Of a stretch of 64,000 nucleotides of DNA, positions 34,888 through 42,206 are shown in pieces. The DNA is taken from positions 1 to 64,000 of the forward strand of contig WRBV01000003.1 of NCBI GenBank assembly GCA_009784375.1, read 5' to 3'. The DNA comes from Bacillota bacterium (GTDB taxonomy: Bacteria; Bacillota; Clostridia; Christensenellales; UBA1242). The notes beneath the pieces are model-generated. The model was given only the letters and a program-made list of their open reading frames with translations. It was not told the DNA's origin and did no database searches. Within the stretch, counting starts at the first letter, position 1. Each line of letters starts with the position of its first letter. Position numbers and translations under genes: made by a program.

Positions 34888-35934
34888 TTAAAAAAGTTTT
34901 AAATCGAAATCTGTGAATTTATTGATTGCTTCGGTTCTTGCGATAATATCGACCGTAATGCCATCAATATAGGCTTTGTCTGGGTTACCTTGCCCAGAAA
35001 TTTCATAGCCACGAGTGGCTGCATAAGTTCCTATGCCTGGGTTATTATTTGCTTCAATAAAGTAACATTTTTTGTTTTCATCAAAAATAAAATCTAGCCC
35101 ACATGTTATACCAAGTTCTCTGTTGCAGCCTGGTCCGATTGATTGTGTTGTCTTTGTAACAATATCTGGTAATTCGGTATCCCTTGGGTCAATGCCGAGT
35201 CTTTTGAGAATATTACTTTCTGTATGGTTATAGTTTCCTTGTCCAAGTACTATCATACCTCTGTTAATTGTTGAAGTTATATTTTCATCGGAGATAAAGT
35301 AAGGTGATGATGAATTCATAAGATGTTTGTCGAATGAGCCAGAACGACAAACTTTGTGATTGATTTTTTTGTTCTCTGCATGATAAACAACTTTTGCCAT
35401 TTGATCTCCGGTGGCGTCGGCAAAAACGCGGATACTTGTATTAAGTTTTTTGATTGGACCAGTAATCAATTCTTGAATAATAACTCCATCCATCATTGAA
35501 ATCAAATTCTTGTCTTTGGTAACAACTTCATCATAAAATCGTTTCAAGACTTCAAGTTGCTTTTTATCTCTGATTGCTATTTTATCATTTCCGCGGTTTT
35601 CATATTCATTCTTGAAAACAGCAGGGAAAAATGGATTGTCAAGAAATTCTTGGAAAGTAACACTATGGGGGAAGGATATACCAAGAGGCAATAGATTTTT
35701 AATTTTGGTTTGTCTTTCTTGATATGTGGATTCTTTAAGCATTGTTATGTACAAGGTATTGTCTGGGTCTGAAATTTCATCAATTGTTGTAGCAAAGTTT
35801 GCATCGATGTTTTCCTGTAAAAAGGAGAGGAAACCTTTTCTGTATCCCTTGACAATCGGATTTTCAAGTTGAATGCCAAAATAGTTACCATTAATCCAAT
35901 CGTCACTTAAATATAAGGTAGAAAGCTTGTTCAT
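34888..35934 (-). CDS. ATP-grasp-fold protein
   Basis: 348 residues. The C-terminal catalytic region ends with GLDFIFDENKKCYFIEANNNPGIGTYAATRGYE, the ATP-grasp metal-binding FxEAN-x-x-PG motif, preceded by VIIQELITGPIKKLNTSIRVFADATG, a typical lid/strand region. ATP-grasp enzymes ligate a carboxylate to an amine or thiol through an acyl-phosphate; the substrate here cannot be told. The start at 35934 is chosen because a consensus promoter ends 6 bases upstream. Single gene, convergent to hppA and divergent from rpsF. Confidence 0.7.
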   Translation of the reverse strand: MNKLSTLYLSDDWINGNYFGIQLENPIVKGYRKGFLSFLQENIDANFATTIDEISDPDNTLYITMLKESTYQERQTKIKNLLPLGISFPHSVTFQEFLDNPFFPAVFKNEYENRGNDKIAIRDKKQLEVLKRFYDEVVTKDKNLISMMDGVIIQELITGPIKKLNTSIRVFADATGDQMAKVVYHAENKKINHKVCRSGSFDKHLMNSSSPYFISDENITSTINRGMIVLGQGNYNHTESNILKRLGIDPRDTELPDIVTKTTQSIGPGCNRELGITCGLDFIFDENKKCYFIEANNNPGIGTYAATRGYEISGQGNPDKAYIDGITVDIIARTEAINKFTDFDLKLF

Positions 35935-35940
35935 TCTATA

Positions 35941-35969
35941 ATTGTAATACAAATCGTCTATTTTGTCAA
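35941..35969 (-). promoter_or_regulatory. Promoter of the ATP-grasp gene, leaderless type
   Basis: On the - strand TTGACA (35969-35964), 17 bp, TACAAT (35946-35941), 6 bases, ATG at 35934. Confidence 0.8.
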
Positions 35970-35987
35970 TATGGGTTGAGATTTAAC

Positions 35988-36016
35988 TTGCATTGATTAT
36001 TCGGATATGATATTAT
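35988..36016 (+). promoter_or_regulatory. rpsF operon promoter
   Basis: TTGCAT, 17 bp, TATTAT (36011-36016). The start site near 36023 leaves a leader of about 49 nt. Confidence 0.7.
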
Positions 36017-36022
36017 ACGTGA

Positions 36023-36063
36023 GCCTTTCGCGGGGAGAAATCCACGCCGAATGAGTCCAAGGG
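36023..36063 (+). promoter_or_regulatory. Possible S6:S18 autoregulatory leader
   Basis: The leader folds as UUCG-CG-G-GGA, GAAA loop, UCC-a-CG-c-CGAA; the extra C on the 3' side makes a bulged CCG next to the closing pairs. Known rpsF leaders of bacteria carry a conserved CCG bulge bound by S6:S18. The fold is my reading by eye; the assignment is inference. Confidence 0.45.
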
Positions 36064-36071
36064 AGGAAAAA

Positions 36072-36440
36072 ATGGAAAAAAGAAATTACGAGTGCATGAT
36101 GATTGTATCATCTGCGGTTACCGAGGAAAAACGTGGGGAGCTTGTTAAAAAGTTTTCCAAGATGGCGTCACCATCAACAACGGTAGAAAAGTTGGGTCTA
36201 AGAAAATTTTCTGTGCCAATTAATTACCGTGAACAGGGATTTTATGTCCTTTTACACTTTGAAGCAAGTCCAGAAGTCGTTGCAGAAATGACAAAGGTTA
36301 TGAACATAACCGATGGTGTCGAGCGTTTCATTTTCATCGCAAAGGATGAGAAAATGCTTGCAGCAGATGTAGAGCGTAAAGCAAAACGTCTTGAAGCCAA
36401 AGCAAAGCGTGATGCCAAAGAAAGTGAGGTAAAAGAATGA
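36072..36440 (+). CDS. rpsF: 30S ribosomal protein S6
   Basis: 122 residues. RNYECMMIVSSAVTEEKRGELVKKF through KFSVPINYREQGFYVLLHFEA is the S6 core; the last 25 residues are a Lys/Ala/Glu-rich tail. ATG at 36072 behind AAGGGAGGAA. First gene of rpsF-ssb-rpsR; the stop overlaps the ssb ATG by 4 bases. Confidence 0.97.
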   Translation: MEKRNYECMMIVSSAVTEEKRGELVKKFSKMASPSTTVEKLGLRKFSVPINYREQGFYVLLHFEASPEVVAEMTKVMNITDGVERFIFIAKDEKMLAADVERKAKRLEAKAKRDAKESEVKE

Positions 36441-36829
36441 ACAAAGCCTTTTTAATTGGGAATTTGACAAAAGATCCAGAGCTTAAAACAACAAATAGCG
36501 GAGTAAGTGTTTGTAGCTTTAGCATAGCGGTTAACCGCAAATTCGCGGGTCCAGATGGTACACGTGGAGTTGATTACTTTAACATCGTTGCATGGCGTCA
36601 GCTTGGTGAGAATTGTGCAAAATTTTTGACCAAAGGAAAAAAGGCATGCGTAGTTGGCGAAATCCAGACAAGAACATATGATGCACAGGACGGATCAAAG
36701 CGTTATGTAACAGAAATCGTTGCAGACGAGGTCCAATTCCTCAGCCCACGTAGCGAAGGCGGAATGGGTGGAAGTTCGCCATCAGAAGATGGAATGATGC
36801 CAGTCCAGGATGACAACTTGCCATTCTAA
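36437..36829 (+). CDS. ssb: Single-stranded DNA-binding protein
   Basis: 130 residues. OB fold from MNKAFLIGNLTKDPELKTTNSG through VVGEIQTRTYDAQDGSKRYVTEIVADEV, then a short Gly/Ser linker and the acidic QDDNLPF tip that recruits partner proteins. The linker is shorter than in most SSBs. Coupled by overlap to rpsF. Confidence 0.97.
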   Translation: MNKAFLIGNLTKDPELKTTNSGVSVCSFSIAVNRKFAGPDGTRGVDYFNIVAWRQLGENCAKFLTKGKKACVVGEIQTRTYDAQDGSKRYVTEIVADEVQFLSPRSEGGMGGSSPSEDGMMPVQDDNLPF

Positions 36830-36869
36830 TTTATTTAATATAACTAATATATAAGGAGTTTTTAACACT

Positions 36870-37115
36870 ATGAGTGAACAAACATTTGAACAACAAGCCG
36901 AGCGACCAAAAAAGCCAGGCAACAAGCCAAAGCGCCGTCCATGTGCGTACTGTTTCGAGAAGAACATTTACATTGATTACAAAGACCCAAGATTGAAAAA
37001 ATACATTACCGAGAAAGGTAAAATTGTATCACGCAGACAAACAGGTCTTTGTGCAAGACACCAACGTGAACTTACAACCGCGGTAAAGCGTGCAAGAAAC
37101 ATGGCTATCATTTAA
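36870..37115 (+). CDS. rpsR: 30S ribosomal protein S18
   Basis: 81 residues with [59 protein letters not shown] as the S18 core, spanning a Cys pattern (C..C) that may bind zinc. RBS AAGGAG. Last gene of the rpsF operon, followed by a terminator. Confidence 0.97.
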   Translation: MSEQTFEQQAERPKKPGNKPKRRPCAYCFEKNIYIDYKDPRLKKYITEKGKIVSRRQTGLCARHQRELTTAVKRARNMAII

Positions 37116-37130
37116 TATAAAAATTTAGAT

Positions 37131-37153
37131 AAAGAGGCGGGCTAGCCTCTTTT
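37131..37153 (+). terminator. Terminator of the rpsF-ssb-rpsR operon
   Basis: AAAGAGGC / GCCTCTTT arms with a GGGCTA loop and T end. Confidence 0.85.
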
Positions 37154-37245
37154 AAATGTAAATATCATTATATTTGACCTTGACTGTTGTCGAAATTTGT
37201 ATTATACTTACAAGTATCTTAATAAAACAAAAGGAGATACAAGAC

Positions 37246-37578
37246 ATGAGTTACGAGAACGACTACTACGCAGACTTAGAATCAAAGATGCTTGAAGAGG
37301 CAAGAGCAAAGGAAGAAGGACAAGCAAAAAATACTGCTTTCACGACAGCAAAGTTTGGAAGACCCTTATCAAGCGAGGATTTCGCAGTAAGACCAGAAAA
37401 GGTTGCAAGACTTACCGAGAGAAGAGAAACACAACAAGCCGAGAATGCTGCAGATGATGCAACGATTGCGTTTGAATATGACGAATTCCAAGCGATTGAA
37501 GACGCACACGCAACAGTTCTTGAAGCAGAATATGTTCAAAAATATGCAGAAGAAATCGAGAGAGGGTCTGTTAGATAA
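37246..37578 (+). CDS. Hypothetical acidic helical protein
   Basis: 110 residues, rich in Glu/Ala and without hydrophobic segments; most of it should be helical and partly disordered. I do not recognise a family. AAAAGGAGAT gives a good ribosome binding site for the ATG at 37246, and a promoter-like TTGACT-17-TATACT precedes it (about 37181-37208). A strong terminator follows, so it is a well-expressed single gene by appearance. Confidence 0.75.
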   Translation: MSYENDYYADLESKMLEEARAKEEGQAKNTAFTTAKFGRPLSSEDFAVRPEKVARLTERRETQQAENAADDATIAFEYDEFQAIEDAHATVLEAEYVQKYAEEIERGSVR

Positions 37579-37598
37579 TCTTGAAGAAAACACATTTT

Positions 37599-37623
37599 AA
37601 AAGGGGGCATGTCGCCCCTTTTT
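37599..37623 (+). terminator. Terminator after the acidic protein gene
   Basis: AAAAGGGG and CCCCTTTTTT arms around GCATGTCG. Confidence 0.85.
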
Positions 37624-37625
37624 GC

Positions 37626-37690
37626 ATGGTCCAAAAAATGCATTAGAGAATTGCGACAGCAATTCACAAAAATTGCGTATTTTTTATAAC
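37626..37690. repeat. Small hairpin repeat unit upstream of murC
   Basis: ATGGTCC flank, AAAAAAT (37633-37639) pairing with ATTTTTT (37679-37685), inner perfect hairpin GAATTGC-GACA-GCAATTC (37648-37665), then ATAAC. Same plan as units at 24466, 56254 and 57357. Its right end supplies the TATAAC (37685-37690) that could be the murC -10, 7 bases before the ATG. Confidence 0.55.
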
Positions 37691-37697
37691 TTGATAT

Positions 37698-39020
37698 ATG
37701 GTCAAACATTATCATTTTGTTGGCATTGGCGGTATTTCAATGTCTGCACTTGCATTAATCTTACATAAACAAGGAATCGTAGTTTCGGGAAGTGACATTA
37801 ACGAAAACGAACAAACTGTCGAATTGCGAAAGTACGATGTTATGGTCTTTATTGGTCATAATGTAGTGAATATTTCATCAAGTGTGACTAATCTAGTCAT
37901 TAATGGTGCAATTAGTAATGATAACCCAGAGTTGGTGATTGCAAAAGAAAGAGGGCTCGAGATTGTGGACAGGTCAGTATTGTTGGCGGAAATATCAAAA
38001 AGTTATAAAAATGTGATTGCGGTTGCAGGTACAAGTGGAAAGAGTACAACCACGGCAATGATTGGTGCGATATTTGTCGAAGCAGAACTTTTGCCGACTG
38101 TGCATAATGGTGCGGTGCTGATGAGTGGGTCTGGTGGGCTTGGGCTTGTTCAAGGGAGTGATGAATACTTTATAACCGAGGCATGCGAATTTAAAAGAAG
38201 CTTTTTGACGCTTCGACCTAGAATCTCTGTAATTACTAATGTAAATCCTGATCATATGGATTGCTATGATGATTTTGATGATTTAAAGAAAACTTTTTTT
38301 GATTTTGGGTTTGGGTCTGGAAAAGTTATCGTTAATAACGATTGCAAAAATTCTAAATTAATTTCGACAAATTTTGCAAATGCGGTAACGATTGGCATTA
38401 AAAACAAAGCGGATATTATGGCGACAGATATTATTGAATACAAGCGCGGAAAATATAAATTTACGGTTGCGGTAAATTCGACAAAATTCGATATACAGTT
38501 AAATGTATTTGGATATCATAATATATATAATGCCTTGGCTGCGATTGCGGTTGGTGTCGAATTTGGAGTCCAGCCTGATGTAATTGCCAAGGCTCTTTAT
38601 TACTATAAAGGAATTGCTCGTCGTTTTGAAGAAATAACCCAGATTGGAAAAACAAAGATAATATCGGACTATGCACATCACCCTATCGAGGTTGCTACTA
38701 CGATCAAGACGTGCAGTAAACTTTTCGACAAATTTCTTGTTGTGTTTCAACCTCATACATATTCACGTACAAAGGCATTATTCAACGAATTCAAGGAAGT
38801 TCTTGGTAATTGTAATGTTGTGCTCTATAAAACGTACAGCGCGCGCGAGAAGCCAATTAAGGGCGGTTCTGCCCATGATCTGGCGAAGAGTCTTGGAATG
38901 AAATACTTTTCGACAAAAACTGCACTTGAAAAATTTGTGGATAAGAATATTGAAAAATATGATGCCGTTATTTTTGTTGGGGCTGGTGATATTGATTTGA
39001 TAGCAAGAAGTTTTAATTGA
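37698..39020 (+). CDS. murC: UDP-N-acetylmuramate--L-alanine ligase
   Basis: 440 residues. N-terminal [16 protein letters not shown] and SGSDINENE bind the UDP-sugar, [14 protein letters not shown] (about residues 113-126) binds [13 protein letters not shown] is the central signature, and DYAHHPIEV the third-domain motif. The enzyme adds the first amino acid of the peptidoglycan stem peptide. No ribosome binding site is seen; see the TATAAC just upstream. Confidence 0.96.
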   Translation: MVKHYHFVGIGGISMSALALILHKQGIVVSGSDINENEQTVELRKYDVMVFIGHNVVNISSSVTNLVINGAISNDNPELVIAKERGLEIVDRSVLLAEISKSYKNVIAVAGTSGKSTTTAMIGAIFVEAELLPTVHNGAVLMSGSGGLGLVQGSDEYFITEACEFKRSFLTLRPRISVITNVNPDHMDCYDDFDDLKKTFFDFGFGSGKVIVNNDCKNSKLISTNFANAVTIGIKNKADIMATDIIEYKRGKYKFTVAVNSTKFDIQLNVFGYHNIYNALAAIAVGVEFGVQPDVIAKALYYYKGIARRFEEITQIGKTKIISDYAHHPIEVATTIKTCSKLFDKFLVVFQPHTYSRTKALFNEFKEVLGNCNVVLYKTYSAREKPIKGGSAHDLAKSLGMKYFSTKTALEKFVDKNIEKYDAVIFVGAGDIDLIARSFN

Positions 39021-39045
39021 CAAAGATTGTAATATGTCATATAAT
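39017..39045 (+). promoter_or_regulatory. rpmE promoter, perfect consensus, leaderless type
   Basis: TTGACA (39017-39022), exactly 17 bp, TATAAT (39040-39045), 7 bases, ATG at 39053. The -35 overlaps the murC stop codon (TGA 39018-39020). Confidence 0.9.
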
Positions 39046-39052
39046 CATCATT

Positions 39053-39265
39053 ATGAAAAAAGATATTCACCCAAAAGTACGCGAAGTCGAGTTTGTATGT
39101 GCATGTGGCGCAAAGTTTAAAAATGAAACCACCAAGCATGGTTCGGACGACATGAAAGTTGAAATCTGTAGCGTATGCCACCCATTCTTTACTGGGAAAC
39201 AGAAAATCGTTGACGCTGCTGGTCGTGTTGACAAGTTTAACAAGCGTTATGCTGCAAAGAAATAG
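39053..39265 (+). CDS. rpmE: 50S ribosomal protein L31
   Basis: 70 residues from the ATG at 39053: [21 protein letters not shown], then [15 protein letters not shown], with the C-x-C and C-x-x-C zinc ligands of the zinc-binding L31 form. The upstream in-frame TTG at 39017 is the -35 box, so it cannot be the start. A ribosomal protein gene driven by a consensus promoter with no leader is striking. prmC and prfA follow, the usual Firmicute order. Confidence 0.96.
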   Translation: MKKDIHPKVREVEFVCACGAKFKNETTKHGSDDMKVEICSVCHPFFTGKQKIVDAAGRVDKFNKRYAAKK

Positions 39266-39285
39266 TTAATAAGGATACAAAATAT

Positions 39286-39909
39286 ATGCCACTAGCTTAT
39301 ATTTTAGGAAAACAAAACTTCTTGAACAAGGAGTTTTTTGTTGATAAGAGTGTTCTCATTCCGCGTCGCGATACCGAAATTTTGGTCGAACAAGTTATGA
39401 AACATGGCGAAAAGGGTTCAAGTGTTCTTGACCTTTGTACTGGGTCTGGGTGTATTGCGATTTCGCTTGGATTTGATTTTAATGTTACTGCGGTTGATAT
39501 TTGTGCAATGGCTTTGACTGTTGCTCGAAAAAATGCCGAGCATCATGATGTCAAAGTCAATTTTATTCAAAGCAATATGTTCGAGCATGTTGATACTAGA
39601 TTCGACATAATTGTTTCAAATCCTCCGTACATTAAAACGCAAGAGATTGGAGTGTATGACCGGTCTATACTGCACGAGCCTCGTATTGCACTTGATGGTG
39701 GGCGTGATGGTTTGAATTTTTATCGAATAATTGCAAGCCAAGCAAAGAATTATTTAAATGATCGAGGCTTGCTTGCGCTCGAAATTGGGTTTGACCAGGC
39801 GGAAGACGTGACGAGATTGCTTGAACAAAATGATTGGGATAATATTCGAGTAATAAAAGATACGAATGATAATAACAGAGTTATATTAGCAGAGGTAAAA
39901 AATGATTGA
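39286..39909 (+). CDS. prmC: Release factor glutamine methyltransferase PrmC, lacking the N-terminal domain
   Basis: 207 residues against the usual 270-290. It begins directly at PLAYILGKQNFLNKEFFVDKSVLIPRRDTEILV, which in other PrmC proteins follows a helical domain of about 70 residues that binds the release factor. The methyltransferase fold is intact: DLCTGSGCIAISLG binds SAM and SNPPYIKTQE is the catalytic NPPY. RBS AATAAGGAT. It should methylate the GGQ glutamine of RF1, encoded next with an 8-base overlap. Confidence 0.9.
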   Translation: MPLAYILGKQNFLNKEFFVDKSVLIPRRDTEILVEQVMKHGEKGSSVLDLCTGSGCIAISLGFDFNVTAVDICAMALTVARKNAEHHDVKVNFIQSNMFEHVDTRFDIIVSNPPYIKTQEIGVYDRSILHEPRIALDGGRDGLNFYRIIASQAKNYLNDRGLLALEIGFDQAEDVTRLLEQNDWDNIRVIKDTNDNNRVILAEVKND

Positions 39910-40957
39910 TAAATTAAATGAAATGCAAAAGCGATATGATGAATTGCTTGAAAAAATGCAGGACGAGGAAATAATCTCGGATTATGAACAATACAAAAAA
40001 CTGGCAAAAGAACAGAGCAAGTTACAACCAATAATGAATTGTTATGCAACGTATAAAAAAACTATTTCAGACATCGAGTCTGCGAAAAGTATTCTTGAAG
40101 ATGAGAGTGATGAATCAATGATAGAACTTGCAAAAGCCGAAATAGAGGGAGCAGAAAAGACCCTAGAGGCATTCCAGGCACAGCTTGTTGAATTCCTTGA
40201 ACCAAAAGACGAACGCGATGATGGTAACGTTATAATGGAAATAAGACCAGCAGCAGGCGGTGACGAGGCAGCATTGTTTGCAGGAGTCTTGCTTCGCATG
40301 TATACAATGTATGCTCAAGCCGAGGGCTTTAGCGTCGAGATTTATGACCTTGACGAAACCGAGATTGGTGGGGTTAAATCGGTGTCTTTTACTGTTGAAG
40401 GTGACGGTGCGTTTGCAAAATTGAAATACGAAAGTGGAGTTCATCGAGTACAAAGGGTTCCCGAAACCGAGACGCAAGGTCGAATACACACAAGTACATG
40501 TACGGTTGCGGTCTTGCCCGAGGCGGTTACCGTGGACTTTAAAATAGAGGAAAAAGATTTGCGTGTTGACGTATATCGTGCAAGTGGTGCGGGTGGTCAA
40601 CACGTTAATAAAACCGAGAGTGCGGTGCGAATTACACATATTCCAACAGGAGTAGTTGTTGCATGTCAAGATGGTCGTTCACAGATAAAAAACCGAGAGA
40701 AGGCTATGTCTATTTTACAAGCCAAACTTGCTGACCATTTTCAAGAACAAGAGGATTTAAAATACGCATCAACAAGAAAGAACCAAGTTGGAACAGGGGA
40801 TCGATCCGAGCGTATAAGGACTTATAACTATCCACAAGGGCGTATTACCGACCACAGAATAGGTAAAAGTGTACATAATATGACTGGATTTATGAATGGT
40901 GATATTGGTGAAATGGTCGACGCATTAAGGCTTGGATTGAAACAGCAAGGAGAATGA
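39902..40957 (+). CDS. prfA: Peptide chain release factor 1
   Basis: 351 residues. Codon recognition region RVQRVPETETQGRIHTS carries P-E-T at the PxT position of RF1, and the catalytic loop is SGAGGQHVNKTESAVRI. It terminates translation at UAA and UAG. Overlaps prmC by 8 bases; the Nudix ATG overlaps or abuts its stop. Confidence 0.97.
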   Translation: MIDKLNEMQKRYDELLEKMQDEEIISDYEQYKKLAKEQSKLQPIMNCYATYKKTISDIESAKSILEDESDESMIELAKAEIEGAEKTLEAFQAQLVEFLEPKDERDDGNVIMEIRPAAGGDEAALFAGVLLRMYTMYAQAEGFSVEIYDLDETEIGGVKSVSFTVEGDGAFAKLKYESGVHRVQRVPETETQGRIHTSTCTVAVLPEAVTVDFKIEEKDLRVDVYRASGAGGQHVNKTESAVRITHIPTGVVVACQDGRSQIKNREKAMSILQAKLADHFQEQEDLKYASTRKNQVGTGDRSERIRTYNYPQGRITDHRIGKSVHNMTGFMNGDIGEMVDALRLGLKQQGE

Positions 40958-41425
40958 TGGATATAAAATTCAGACAAAATGGGCAAGAGTTAATGGCTCG
41001 TGCGGCGGGATTGATTATTTCGGATGGCAAAATTCTAGTTACAAGGTGGTGGTCATTACTGTCTTCCTGGTGGACATATTGAAGTTGGTGAAGACAGCCT
41101 TGTGGCTCTTAGGCGTGAAATTAAAGAAGAGATTAGAATAAATACAAAGAATGAACGCTTGTTTGCTGTGGTCGAGAATTTTTTTGAAAGAAAAGGATAT
41201 AGTGTTCATGAGATAGGATTTTATTATGTCGTAATACCTGTGAATGAATTACCAAAAGAAGATTTCTCGATTGATGAAGTTGACAAAGGCATTGCAAAGA
41301 AACTTGATTTCAAATGGGTGAGTTTTGATGAAGTCAAGGATATTAATTTACGACCATACATAGTAAGAGATCTTGTCGCAAAAAGCGGTGGTAATGGATT
41401 TACTCATTTAATTTATAGAGACTAA
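40957..41425 (+). pseudogene. Nudix hydrolase gene with a frameshift near 41047
   Basis: From the ATG at 40957 the frame reads MDIKFRQNGQELMARAAGLIISDGKILVTR and then closes 22 codons later. The next frame continues exactly where a Nudix protein should: GGHYCLPGGHIEVGEDSLVALRREIKEEI, matching the Nudix box GGx5Ex5-7REUxEEx. The slip lies in the run AAGGTGGTGGT (about 41045-41056); one extra base explains it. The remainder to 41425 is intact, ending LIYRD. It is a recent pseudogene, a sequencing error, or, less likely, programmed frameshifting. AAGGAG precedes the start. Confidence 0.8.
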
Positions 41426-41447
41426 CAAATTTATCAGATTATATTTG

Positions 41448-41476
41448 TTGCAAAGCACAAGATGTTGTGGTATCAT
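41448..41476 (+). promoter_or_regulatory. nrdR promoter, leaderless type
   Basis: TTGCAA (41448-41453), 17 bp, TATCAT (41471-41476) with an extended TGG; 6 bases to the ATG at 41483. Confidence 0.75.
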
Positions 41477-41482
41477 GAACGT

Positions 41483-41962
41483 ATGAAGTGTGTATTTTGT
41501 AGTTCAGGCGACAATAAAGTAGTCGACAGTCGTATCAATGAACAAGGTAATTCAATAAGAAGACGTCGTGAATGTCTTAAGTGTGGAAAGCGTTTTACAA
41601 GTTACGAGACTGTGGAATTGGTTCCTGTATTAATTGTAAAGCGTGACGGAAGTCGTGAATCTTTTAACCCGCAAAAGATTAAACGTGGTGTTATAAAGGC
41701 TTGTGAAAAGCGTCCAGTCACAATGGAACAAATTGACAAGATTATCGAAGCGGTTGAAAAGAAGCTCTCAAGCGTGTTGGACCAAGAGGTTACAAGCGCA
41801 CAAATCGGTGATATGATTATGGCGGAACTGAAAAAAATTGACGAGATATCATATGTTCGCTTTGCCGCGGTCTATCGTCAATTCAAGGATATTTCGACGT
41901 TCCTTGCGTTCATGAAAACATTGGAAGATAATCTTTCAAGCAAAGACGAAAAGATTGGGTAG
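41483..41962 (+). CDS. nrdR: Transcriptional repressor NrdR
   Basis: 159 residues from the ATG at 41483. N-terminal zinc ribbon MKCVFCSSGDNKVVDSR ... RRRRECLKCGKRFTSYE, then the ATP-cone domain VLIVKRDGSRESFNPQKIKRGV. NrdR represses ribonucleotide reductase genes in response to dATP/ATP. The upstream in-frame ATG at 41462 lies before the -10 box. A 68-codon gene follows 8 bases later. Confidence 0.96.
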   Translation: MKCVFCSSGDNKVVDSRINEQGNSIRRRRECLKCGKRFTSYETVELVPVLIVKRDGSRESFNPQKIKRGVIKACEKRPVTMEQIDKIIEAVEKKLSSVLDQEVTSAQIGDMIMAELKKIDEISYVRFAAVYRQFKDISTFLAFMKTLEDNLSSKDEKIG

Positions 41963-41970
41963 GTGAATTT

Positions 41971-42177
41971 ATGTATTTGAAAGGCAAAAAATTAGAAGAT
42001 ATTACCGAAGCTGACATTGCAAAATATAGAGAGAATAAAGTAGTTCGTCCATCACCAAACTATCCGATTGAAGGCGTGGGACTTTGGGACATTTTGGATA
42101 ATGGTGCGGATAAATTCGAAGAAATACAAGGATATTCTTCCGCCATGAAAGAAACTGAATCTTCAAATGAAATGTAA
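41971..42177 (+). CDS. Small hypothetical protein downstream of nrdR
   Basis: 68 residues, hydrophilic, Glu/Asp/Lys-rich, no membrane segment and no family I recognise. GGGTAGGTGAA precedes the ATG and it starts 8 bases after the nrdR stop, so the two are probably co-transcribed up to the terminator at 42180-42205. Confidence 0.65.
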   Translation: MYLKGKKLEDITEADIAKYRENKVVRPSPNYPIEGVGLWDILDNGADKFEEIQGYSSAMKETESSNEM

Positions 42178-42179
42178 TT

Positions 42180-42205
42180 TAAAAAGAGCGTAAAGCTCTT
42201 TTTTG
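42180..42205. terminator. Bidirectional terminator
   Basis: AAAAAGAGC / GCTCTTTTTT arms around GTAAA, shared by the nrdR unit and the convergent surface protein gene. Confidence 0.85.
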
Positions 42206-42206
42206 T

